Source: JAQVUB01 sp033809415 (GTDB lineage Bacteria; Verrucomicrobiota; Lentisphaeria; Oligosphaerales; Oligosphaeraceae). From it: a stretch of 5,882 nt of DNA. How positions within the stretch are numbered: the stretch's first letter is position 1; every line of letters starts with the position of its first letter. The stretch covers positions 1 to 5,882 of the forward strand of contig JAPXLT010000291.1 in assembly GCA_033809415.1 (NCBI GenBank). The letters run 5' to 3'. Made by a program: the position numbers and the translations under genes. The notes below the pieces were generated by a model that saw nothing but the letters and a program-made list of their open reading frames with translations, did no database searches and was not told where the DNA came from. Shown here in pieces: positions 1 to 5,862 of the stretch.

Positions 1-4
1 CCCC

Positions 5-80
5 GCACCACGCACCACGCACCACGCACCACGCACCACGCACCACGCACCACGCCCCCCGCACCACGCACCACGCACCC
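5..80. repeat. Heptamer tandem array (GCACCAC)n
   Basis: Seven perfect copies of GCACCAC run from 5 to 53. A degenerate copy (GCCCCCC, 54-60) follows, then two perfect copies (61-74) and a partial GCACCC (75-80). Six Ts and then the ATG of the glycosyltransferase come next. The array runs to the left edge of the window, so its true length is unknown and an assembly break there is likely. In the frame of the downstream gene it has no stop: three units (21 nt) encode the seven-residue period HHAPRTT. I treat it as intergenic because the downstream protein has a normal N-terminus at the ATG and the repeat peptide matches no family I know. Confidence 0.95.
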
Positions 81-86
81 TTTTTT

Positions 87-1886
87 ATGTCTACCGTACA
101 AGAACAACCGAATTGGAAATGGTTTCTAGCTCTTGCTGTCATGGCCATTGTGTTGTATTTTCCCCCCTTGTTTTTTGTTGAATTACAAGGTGGCGAAGAG
201 GCCGGATATGCTGCCGTTGCCAGGGAAATGATCCGAACCGGGAACTGGTTGCAGCCCCATTTGCAGGGGAATCCGGTGTCCGTCTTTCCTTTGTATTCGT
301 GGCTGATTGCCCTATTTTCCTGCGGGTCGCCACCCACGCTTTTCAGCATCCGTTTCCCGGCGGTTCTGTCCATTTGGGGGATGGCGTTGCTGGCAGGGAC
401 AACGGCCCGGAAAAGCAAGGGGAACCTGGCCGGTTTCATTGCGGCGGCTGTCGTTCTAACCTGCTGGGCGAGCCTGCGCATTGGGTTCCGTGCACAAAGC
501 GAAACGCTGCATGCTTTCCTATTGGCCATGGCCTGGTTTTCCTGGTATCGCTTCGGTCCTTTGAAACAGCATTGGCATCATGCATGGGGAATCGCCCTGC
601 TGTTTGTCTTTCTTGACGTCCTCACGGTTGGCGTAAAGGGTCTCTTCCTCTTTTATCTGCCCCTGCTGATTGCCAGGAATCCCCCGAAGACCATACGCCA
701 GTTACAATCCGCGCCTCATGTGCTGATGCTTGGGATCTTTGCTGTAACCACGATCTTCTGGGTTCATTTTATCTGTCCGCAGCCTTTCCTGCCCTGGAAT
801 GCCCTTGCCTTCACCCAGCCCAATCCTGTCAGCACCGGTTTTTTCAGGCACCTGATCATTTTCCCAGTCAAGCTGTTACTGTATTTGCTTCCATGGTCTT
901 TGCTGGCTTGGGCTCCATTCTGCCTGGCATTGCGACAATTTGAACCGACCGGCACCCTGGGAGGCTTTTTCAGGGCACTGGTTTTTATCCCTCTCATCTT
1001 CTTTCTGCTCTGGCCGGGTTCTTCGCCTTTACAACTCTTTCCTGTCCTAGCACCAATGGCCGTACTGCTGGGAATTCATTTCGAGATCGTGACCAACTGG
1101 TACCGGCATTTTTTCTGCTGGACCATTCGAGTGCTCGGTGCCGTCACTCTGGTCGGCGCCTGCATCATATCCCTGTTCTGGATATTGGTTTTTCTCGGCA
1201 ATCTTGAAATACGCCCAACCCTGCTGCCGCATGGCACTGTAAACACTTTGGCATTCCTGCTATGTCTCGTTTCAGTGCTTCTCGTTTTGCTAAGCATCCA
1301 CCTGCTCAAACACGCCAGATCGGCACCCTTATGGCAAACCATGGTATTTGCGACCAGCGGTCTGCGAGCGATGCTGCTGACCGGTTTTCTGTTCATTCCC
1401 TTCCTGACCATCGGGAACCGTAAATTATCCGGCATGACACTGGCAGGGCTGGCGCCTGCGGAAGCAGTGCATCCAGTACCTGACCCTGTTTCCGGACTCG
1501 AACCCCCGCCCGCCCGGCGACTGAACATGGAACCCGCTGTGCAGACAGTTTATCTTCATGGCAATTATGCGTACCTTGTCGAGACCTTCTATCTGGGCAA
1601 AGACATTGTCCGCCTGCATGCATTTCCATCTGGTTTGCCCAATGACGAGCCTATCGTCTACCTGCTCAGCCACCGCCAGCCGGCTGTGCCTTCGCGGCAG
1701 TGGGAGCCGATCAGCCCAACGGTTCACATGGCGCAAAGGCGTCGGCTGACATTTCAGCCACCTTCCTCGGACAATCGCTATCGGGGAATCATTTCCCGGG
1801 AAGTTGTCACATCGGAGCAAACTGCCGTTGATGATACCCGTCGTCATTATTTGCGTCTCTATCGCGGCGTCTTGAAAAGCGAATAG
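87..1886 (+). CDS. ArnT/PMT-like integral membrane glycosyltransferase
   Basis: This is a polytopic membrane protein of 599 residues, probably of the GT-C fold PMT_2/ArnT (GT83-like) group. Such enzymes transfer a sugar from a polyprenyl-phosphate donor to lipid A, glycan or protein on the periplasmic side. A first membrane segment (about residues 12-31) is followed by the family's first-loop signature: EEAGYAAVAREM (about 37-48), then TGNWLQPHLQGNP and FPLYSWL. About eleven more hydrophobic segments reach to about residue 442. A soluble C-terminal region of about 155 residues follows. Two oddities stand out. ArnT-type enzymes usually carry an acidic DE pair, which is EE here, and the Lys of their KPPLxYW motif is replaced (VFPLYSW), so activity or donor use may differ. 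The ATG at 87 gives a natural start directly before the first membrane helix, but no Shine-Dalgarno is visible because T6 and a tandem array lie upstream. The substrate cannot be read from the sequence. Family assignment is fairly secure; function is not. Confidence 0.8.
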   Translation: MSTVQEQPNWKWFLALAVMAIVLYFPPLFFVELQGGEEAGYAAVAREMIRTGNWLQPHLQGNPVSVFPLYSWLIALFSCGSPPTLFSIRFPAVLSIWGMALLAGTTARKSKGNLAGFIAAAVVLTCWASLRIGFRAQSETLHAFLLAMAWFSWYRFGPLKQHWHHAWGIALLFVFLDVLTVGVKGLFLFYLPLLIARNPPKTIRQLQSAPHVLMLGIFAVTTIFWVHFICPQPFLPWNALAFTQPNPVSTGFFRHLIIFPVKLLLYLLPWSLLAWAPFCLALRQFEPTGTLGGFFRALVFIPLIFFLLWPGSSPLQLFPVLAPMAVLLGIHFEIVTNWYRHFFCWTIRVLGAVTLVGACIISLFWILVFLGNLEIRPTLLPHGTVNTLAFLLCLVSVLLVLLSIHLLKHARSAPLWQTMVFATSGLRAMLLTGFLFIPFLTIGNRKLSGMTLAGLAPAEAVHPVPDPVSGLEPPPARRLNMEPAVQTVYLHGNYAYLVETFYLGKDIVRLHAFPSGLPNDEPIVYLLSHRQPAVPSRQWEPISPTVHMAQRRRLTFQPPSSDNRYRGIISREVVTSEQTAVDDTRRHYLRLYRGVLKSE

Positions 1887-1895
1887 AAACCGGTA

Positions 1896-1961
1896 TTTTT
1901 AACAACGAAAAGACACGAAAAGGCACGAAAATATTTTATAGGGTTGCTGCTTTGACGGATG
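1896..1961 (+). repeat. Dispersed intergenic repeat, copy A
   Basis: This 66-bp element starts with TTTTTAACAACGAAAA, contains further ACGAAAAG-type units (ACACGAAAAGGCACGAAAA), and ends with TGCTTTGACGGATG. It begins 9 nt after the stop of the glycosyltransferase gene. It aligns with copy B at 3062-3121 at 53 of 60 columns, with two gaps totalling 6 nt. The gaps fall where copy A has extra short bases in the ACGAAAA units. The rest of the 145-nt spacer up to rlmN (1962-2031) holds an AT-rich near-palindrome at about 1973-1985 (ACAAAA, T, TTTTGT), but no clear terminator or promoter. Confidence 0.88.
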
Positions 1962-2031
1962 AGCCTGCTCTGACAAAATTTTTGTTGCCTATTACCTGCT
2001 CGAGGCTGCATTTTATTTCTGGTAAGAATTG

Positions 2032-3060
2032 ATGTCTGGAAGAATCAAAACCTCCTTGAAAGACCTGTCCGATAAGGAATTGGGCGAGTTGCTGCAGCGA
2101 TGCGGTGCCGCCCCGTTCCGGGCAGTTCAGCTCCGTCACTGGCTCTATCAGAAATGGGCCACCGATTTTTCAGAAATGACGAATCTACCGGCGGGGTTGC
2201 TGGAAAAGCTGCAAGAAGACTATCTTGTCTTTACATTGAAGACGGAAGAAACGCTGACTGCCGAAGATGACACCGTCAAATGGCTTTCCAGTCTGCCCGA
2301 TGGCAATCTGCTGGAAACGGTTCTGATCCGGGCACCGGGAAGGGCGACTGTCTGCATCAGCACACAGGTAGGATGCCAAGTGCGTTGTGTTTTTTGCTCG
2401 AGTGGCAGCGAAGGACTGATTCGGAATCTGACGGCTGCCGAGATCACCGATCAGGTTTTACTCTCTTGCCGTCATCTCGGGGCAAAAATAAACAATATCG
2501 TTGTCATGGGCATGGGCGAACCATTGCATAATCTCGATAACCTCACCCGGGCGCTGGATCATCTCAACGCCCCCGACAAATTTGCCCTGGGAGCACGCCA
2601 TATCACCATCTCGACTAGTGGGATTGTACCCGGCATCCGACAACTGGCGGATTTGCATCGTCCCTGGAACCTGGCCATTTCCCTGCATGCCACCAGCGAC
2701 CAGCAACGCGCCCAAATCATTCCGCCGGCCTGCCGTTATCCCATCGGGGAGATCATCAGCGCATGCCAGTATCACCGCCAGCAGACGAATCGCATGCCAA
2801 CTCTCGAATATGCCCTGCTTAAAGATTTTAACGATTCACCGGAAGACGCCGTGCGCCTGGCGGCTCTGGCCGCTCGCCTGTATGCCAAAATCAACCTGAT
2901 CCCCTGCAACCCCGGCCCCAGCAGATATCAGGCGCCCGCCCCCGCTAAATGCCGCGCATTCCTCGAACGGCTGATCCGTGCCGGAGCGCAGGCCACCCTC
3001 CGCACACGAAAAGGCGATTCCATTAAAGCAGCCTGCGGACAACTACGTGGAAAACACTGA
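2032..3060 (+). CDS. rlmN: Dual-specificity 23S rRNA/tRNA adenine-C2 methyltransferase RlmN
   Basis: This is a radical-SAM enzyme of 342 residues, in the family's size range. RlmN enzymes methylate C2 of A2503 in 23S rRNA and A37 in some tRNAs, using two SAM molecules and a methylated cysteine intermediate. The cluster motif CQVRCVFC gives C115, C119 and C122. Seven residues before it lies C108 (CISTQVGC), and near the C-terminus C335 sits in AACGQL. These two correspond to the catalytic cysteine pair of E. coli RlmN (C118 and C355). GMGEP (160-164), the ITISTSGIVP strand, SLHA (218-221) and LIPCNP (289-294) are also present. A TTG directly precedes the ATG, giving an alternative start at 2029. 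I chose ATG 2032; only a weak GGTAAG lies upstream. It is co-directional with the glycosyltransferase gene but 145 nt away, across a repeat, so shared transcription is uncertain. It faces gmhB convergently. Confidence 0.97.
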   Translation: MSGRIKTSLKDLSDKELGELLQRCGAAPFRAVQLRHWLYQKWATDFSEMTNLPAGLLEKLQEDYLVFTLKTEETLTAEDDTVKWLSSLPDGNLLETVLIRAPGRATVCISTQVGCQVRCVFCSSGSEGLIRNLTAAEITDQVLLSCRHLGAKINNIVVMGMGEPLHNLDNLTRALDHLNAPDKFALGARHITISTSGIVPGIRQLADLHRPWNLAISLHATSDQQRAQIIPPACRYPIGEIISACQYHRQQTNRMPTLEYALLKDFNDSPEDAVRLAALAARLYAKINLIPCNPGPSRYQAPAPAKCRAFLERLIRAGAQATLRTRKGDSIKAACGQLRGKH

Positions 3061-3061
3061 T

Positions 3062-3121
3062 TTTTTAACAACGAAAAAACGAAAAGGTACGAATTTTATC
3101 GGGCTGTTGCTTTGGCGGATG
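3062..3121 (+). repeat. Dispersed intergenic repeat, copy B
   Basis: This is the second copy of the element at 1896-1961, in the same orientation, starting 1 nt after the rlmN stop. Both ends are well conserved: the TTTTTAACAACGAAAA start and the TGCTTTGGCGGATG end. The central ACGAAAA units differ in number. Together with the next feature it fills the spacer between the convergent rlmN and gmhB genes. Confidence 0.88.
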
Positions 3122-3166
3122 GTATTGCACGCGGGCTTGCGGTCTGGTTTGTTGGTTTTTCCGCCA
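3113..3166. repeat. Inverted repeat in the convergent spacer
   Basis: TGGCGGA (3113-3119) is the exact reverse complement of TCCGCCA (3160-3166), separated by 40 nt. A flanking TTGCT (3107-3111) can pair with AGCAA (3174-3178) across an internal loop. The left arm is the conserved end of repeat copy B. A bidirectional terminator would be expected between the stops of rlmN and gmhB, but neither strand has a T-run directly after the stem and the loop is long, so a classical intrinsic terminator is not supported. It could be a folded repeat end or a chance match. Confidence 0.35.
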
Positions 3167-3179
3167 GATAATCAGCAAT

Positions 3180-3713
3180 TCATTCAATCCCGCTGACCGC
3201 CAAACGTGCCGCCTCCAGGAAATTGCTACATATTCGGGTAGGCAGTTTCCGATTTGTTTCCCGTTTTGACTCGAGTAGCAACCCTGGTATTTTGAAATTT
3301 TTGGCCAGTTGCATATCGCAATCGTTATCACCGATCATGCAGGAACGGCTAAGGTCAATACTGAAATCAAGGCAGGCCTGTTCGAGCATGCCGGTGGCCG
3401 GCTTGCGACAACAACAGCTGTCCGGTGCATGGGGGCAATAATAATATCCATCCAGCTCGATACCACCTTCCAGAAGCAGCTGTTCCATACGGGCATGCAC
3501 CGCAGCCAGATCATCCTCGGTGAAATATCCCCGGGCAATGCCGGATTGATTGCTGATTATGATCAACAGAAAACCCGCTTTCCGCAAAAGATGCAGCCCC
3601 TCGATAACCTCGGAAGGAACCACCACTTCCTCTGGATTCTTTAAATACGGCACATCCGCAATTAAAGTACCGTCACGATCCAGAAAAGCAGCTGGACGAC
3701 TTGATATCTGCAT
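3180..3713 (-). CDS. gmhB: HAD-family D-glycero-manno-heptose 1,7-bisphosphate 7-phosphatase
   Basis: This protein of 177 residues matches the GmhB/histidinol-phosphatase-like HAD branch. GmhB removes the C7 phosphate from heptose 1,7-bisphosphate in the cytoplasm, on the route to ADP-heptose for LPS core. Motif I is DRDGT with D12 and D14. Motif II is SNQSG (54-58). The Lys of motif III is K104 in CRKP. Motif IV is GDNDCD with D129 and D133. The zinc site is visible as CPH (C93, H95) followed by CCC (100-102), where C100 and C102 fit the usual CxC; the loop between is short. The start is ATG 3713, since the catalytic motif follows within 12 residues, as in relatives. An in-frame GTG lies at 3719. 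No Shine-Dalgarno is present because the upstream sequence is an 11-bp tandem array. The same frame is open to 3989, but that part is repeat peptide and out-of-frame coaC. A histidinol phosphatase or a related sugar bisphosphatase is the main alternative. Confidence 0.87.
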   Translation of the reverse strand: MQISSRPAAFLDRDGTLIADVPYLKNPEEVVVPSEVIEGLHLLRKAGFLLIIISNQSGIARGYFTEDDLAAVHARMEQLLLEGGIELDGYYYCPHAPDSCCCRKPATGMLEQACLDFSIDLSRSCMIGDNDCDMQLAKNFKIPGLLLESKRETNRKLPTRICSNFLEAARLAVSGIE

Positions 3714-3719
3714 AAACAC

Positions 3720-3780
3720 GGACGGGACACGGACGGGACACGGACGGGACACGGACGGGACACGGACGGGACACGGACGG
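3720..3780. repeat. 11-bp tandem array (GGACGGGACAC)n
   Basis: Five perfect copies of GGACGGGACAC (3720-3774) are followed by a partial GGACGG (3775-3780). Read on the strand of gmhB the unit is GTGTCCCGTCC, and the array ends 6 nt before the gmhB ATG. All copies are identical, which suggests recent expansion or active homogenisation. The array occupies the place where a ribosome binding site for gmhB would be. Confidence 0.97.
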
Positions 3781-3784
3781 AGAA

Positions 3785-3875
3785 GTCCTTCGTCCATTGT
3801 CCATTGTCCATTCAGCAGTCCATTCTTGTCCATCCCGTCCATTTTGTCCATTCTTGTCCCTGTCCCTCGTCCATC
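3785..3875. repeat. Degenerate GTCCATT repeat array
   Basis: Eleven GTCC-led units occur at 3785, 3792, 3799, 3806, 3818, 3828, 3837, 3846, 3856, 3862 and 3869. Three are perfect back-to-back GTCCATT heptamers (3792-3812). The others are GTCCATT, GTCCCT or GTCCATC units spaced by a few bases. On the gene strand the unit reads AATGGAC. The array begins at the coaC stop codon (3874-3876) and runs to within 4 nt of the neighbouring 11-bp array, so almost the whole coaC-gmhB gap is repetitive. The shared GTCC/GGAC core suggests the two arrays may be related. Confidence 0.9.
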
Positions 3876-4419
3876 AGGAGAAATACGCACATACTGTCGA
3901 GAAGATTTCGTCGACAGAAGCCATGCGTCCCCGTCCTCCTGGTCCGCAGGCGACGTTTCCGGTATCCGGTCCGATAAAAACCACGCCACGTTCCTGCAGG
4001 ATACGGCAGTTTTCCTGGGTAGCAGGATGGTTCCACATTCGCGGATTCATGGCAGGGGCAACCAGCACCGGACCAGTATGCGAGAGGTAAAAGGTAGACA
4101 AGGCATCATCGGCAATCCCATGCGCCATTTTAGCAAGGATATTGGCGGTGGCTGGTGCAATCAGTAGAGCTTTACAACGACTCGATAACTCGATATGACC
4201 CGGACGCCAATCCGGAATAGTCCAGAGGTCCGTAATCACCGGCATCTGCGACAGCGTGAAAAAAGTCTGCGCACAAACTAGTTTCTGGGCATTGGCAGTC
4301 ATCAACACCTGCACTGTAATACCGGCCTGGCGGAGCTTGCTGGTCAGGTCCGCCGCCTTGTATGCAGCAATTGATCCGGTAACCCCAAGTGCCAGAACTT
4401 TATTCTCATTTTCACTCAT
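3874..4419 (-). CDS. coaC: Phosphopantothenoylcysteine decarboxylase, stand-alone CoaC
   Basis: This flavoprotein of 181 residues decarboxylates 4'-phosphopantothenoylcysteine to 4'-phosphopantetheine in coenzyme A synthesis. The FMN-binding start GVTGSIAAYK (12-21) is present. The catalytic residues fall at the numbers used for E. coli Dfp/CoaBC: H75 in PGHIEL, N125 in PAMNPRMW (122-129), and C158 in VACG. GRGRM (163-166 region) closes the domain. Most bacteria carry CoaC fused to CoaB (synthetase) in one protein of about 400 residues. Here the reading frame stops right after the CoaC domain and no CoaB sequence follows; a repeat array starts at the stop. The start is ATG 4419, chosen for a strong Shine-Dalgarno and because the domain begins soon after. 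A longer in-frame version to 4461 would add 14 residues inside gmk and is unlikely. It overlaps gmk by 8 nt, so translational coupling is likely. Confidence 0.92.
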   Translation of the reverse strand: MSENENKVLALGVTGSIAAYKAADLTSKLRQAGITVQVLMTANAQKLVCAQTFFTLSQMPVITDLWTIPDWRPGHIELSSRCKALLIAPATANILAKMAHGIADDALSTFYLSHTGPVLVAPAMNPRMWNHPATQENCRILQERGVVFIGPDTGNVACGPGGRGRMASVDEIFSTVCAYFS

Positions 4420-5041
4420 TCCAGAACTCCTTTCCCTGGATGCAACTGCGGCAACGCGCACCTTGCATGATAGACCACAGCAGCTGGGCTGTCCTTTCCA
4501 TTTCCCCTTCCTGATTGATCAGGACATAATCATATTCACGCCAATGCTGCAACTCACGTCGGGCATGTTCCAGGCGGCGGTTGATTTCCGCATCATTTTC
4601 GGTTTTTCGCCCGCGAAGGCGTTGTTCGAGCAAGGCAAAGGAAGGCGGCAGCAAGAAAACGCTGATAAAGCGTGCCGCAAGCGCCTGTCCCTCGATGTTC
4701 TTGCGAATCTGCTGAGCACCCTGCACATCAATATCCAGAATCACATCGCGCCCGGCAGCCAAATGTGGTGCCACTTCGCTACGCAAAGTCCCGTACCTGT
4801 GTTGATGAACCTGCGCATACTCGAGAAATTCCCCGGCCGCAACGCGCCGCTGGAATTCTTCCGGACTCAGATAATGGTAATGAACTCCAGCTTGTTCACC
4901 CGACCGGGGCGGACGGGTTGTGCAGGAAACTGAAAAATGCATATTATCTGACATGGCATAGAGATGCTGGCAAACCGTAGTTTTTCCGACTCCACTTGGT
5001 CCGGAAAAGATAACGGCAATGGCTGGGTAAGGTGAATTCAT
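4412..5041 (-). CDS. gmk: Guanylate kinase
   Basis: This enzyme of 209 residues has the standard length for the family. It phosphorylates GMP to GDP with ATP in the cytoplasm. The P-loop GPSGVGKT spans 14-21. The GMP-binding stretch SCTTRPPRSGEQAG (39-52) carries S39, R43 and R46, with Y55 in the following VHYHY; His stands where Asp is common (H54). EFLEYAQVH (71-79), YGT (83-85), the LDIDVQGAQQI core (102-112) and the lid arginines around RLRGRKTEN (141-149) and INRRLEHARRE (153-163) are all present. The tail ends in a CRSC-containing stretch (197-200) that I do not recognise as a family feature. The ATG at 5041 gives the normal N-terminus, although only a poor ribosome binding site (GGCGAAAG) is seen. 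It lies 33 nt after the upstream membrane/TPR gene and overlaps coaC by 8 nt, so an operon is probable. Confidence 0.97.
   Translation of the reverse strand: MNSPYPAIAVIFSGPSGVGKTTVCQHLYAMSDNMHFSVSCTTRPPRSGEQAGVHYHYLSPEEFQRRVAAGEFLEYAQVHQHRYGTLRSEVAPHLAAGRDVILDIDVQGAQQIRKNIEGQALAARFISVFLLPPSFALLEQRLRGRKTENDAEINRRLEHARRELQHWREYDYVLINQEGEMERTAQLLWSIMQGARCRSCIQGKEFWNE
4427..4435 (-). promoter_or_regulatory. Ribosome binding site of coaC
   Basis: On the gene strand the sequence is GGAAAGGAG, ending 7 nt before the coaC ATG at 4419. It lies inside the last codons of gmk. It decides the coaC start and supports reinitiation or coupling after gmk. It is the only clear Shine-Dalgarno in the window. 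Confidence 0.85.
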
Positions 5042-5074
5042 AAAAACTTTCGCCAGGGTTGATGTACAAGGGGG

Positions 5075-5862
5075 TCAGCCACCCATAAACACAACAGGCT
5101 CTTGATTTCGAGTTTGCAGACCGGATTGGTTCAGCAATTCAAAAATGGCAGCTGGCAATGGAGAGGCATTTTTGCTTTCGGGACTCAGATGAACCATAAT
5201 CCGTCCTTCCTCTTTCTGCAAATGGCTTTCCAGATTAAGCAGACGGTCAAGGCTGTTCATGCGCATGGGCAAAGGCAGCGCCAGAAAATCCGGCATCCTC
5301 TGTAAACGCAGCAGACCCTGCAATGGAAACAGGCGGGGATTGTACGGATACCAAAGGGCGGCGGCCTCGAGTGAAGCTTCTGCCGCCTGTAAATCCCCCG
5401 TCAGCAATTGAACTTTTGCCAGGCGGCACCAGGAGGAAGAGCGGTGCGGTGTGCGCCGAACCAGCTCTTGGTTCGCGGCCAAAGCCTGCGCAAAATCCCG
5501 GCTGTGCAATGCAAAATCCCCGCGAATGCGGCACGGTGTCGGCGAAAAACGCAAGCGTTCCTCGACAGTCTGCAAACGTCGCAAGACATCCTCGACAGAA
5601 GTATTTTCTTCGGAGACCAGGCGTTGCAATTCTCGCTCTGCCGGGAGCGTCCTCGCTGGCCAGATGGCCAACAGTGCCGCAGCCAGGCCCGCCAAGCGCA
5701 AGACAAGCCCCGTCTTTGCTGCGGACGAGGTGTCTGTCGCCGGTCGTGGTGGTTGCTGACGGAAGGCCCACAATCCGACAAAAGCTGCCAAAAAGCTAGT
5801 GCCGGGGATGGTATCATTGAACTGGAACTGCGCATGCACCAGCCAAGCACACCAACCGCAAC
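5075..5862 (-). CDS. C-terminal part of an O-antigen-ligase-like membrane protein with TPR tail (5' truncated)
   Basis: The frame is open from the stop at 5075 up to the adapter junction, about 261 codons, so the true start is missing. The first residues read CGWCAWLVHAQFQFNDT and continue into a hydrophobic stretch (IPGTSFLAAFVGLWAF). That looks like the last conserved membrane region of Wzy_C/O-antigen-ligase proteins, which often carry a VHxxxxF(N/D) pattern there. A second hydrophobic segment (LVLRLAGLAAALLAIW, about nt 5660-5707) follows. Next comes an Arg/Leu/Ala-rich helical part with about two TPR-like repeats (nt 5336-5533, for example GDLQAAEASLEAAALWYPYNP). This order, membrane ligase then periplasmic TPR, is common in the superfamily. 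The expected role is transfer or polymerisation of polysaccharide on the periplasmic side, but the catalytic loops are not in the window. A plain membrane-anchored TPR protein is the alternative. A GTG at 5839 can be read as a start but lies inside the conserved region, so I regard it as internal. Confidence 0.6.

Noticed and set aside
5..80. The heptamer array as a CRISPR array or origin iterons
   Set aside because: There are no spacers between units and no replication or cas genes nearby; it is a simple tandem repeat.
1425..1847. Long antisense frames inside the glycosyltransferase gene and similar ones in rlmN and gmk
   Set aside because: They lack recognisable motifs and lie wholly opposite well-supported genes; they are shadow frames.
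1973..1985. AT-rich palindrome ACAAAATTTTTGT as terminator or operator
   Set aside because: It has no GC stem and only a 1-nt centre, and such AT-rich matches are common by chance.
2029..2031. TTG as the rlmN start
   Set aside because: It adds one residue before an ATG in the same frame; ATG is the simpler choice, though the weak upstream signal cannot settle it.
3044..3066. Intrinsic terminator at the rlmN end (GTGGAAAACAC then T6)
   Set aside because: The stem is only about 3 bp and the stop codon sits between it and the T-run, so it is too weak.
3714..3989. A 92-residue N-terminal extension of gmhB
   Set aside because: It is translated from two tandem arrays and an out-of-frame part of coaC; the HAD motif I sits right after the ATG at 3713, as expected for the family.
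4420..4461. A 14-residue longer start for coaC
   Set aside because: The strong Shine-Dalgarno at 4427-4435 and the usual N-terminus both favour ATG 4419.
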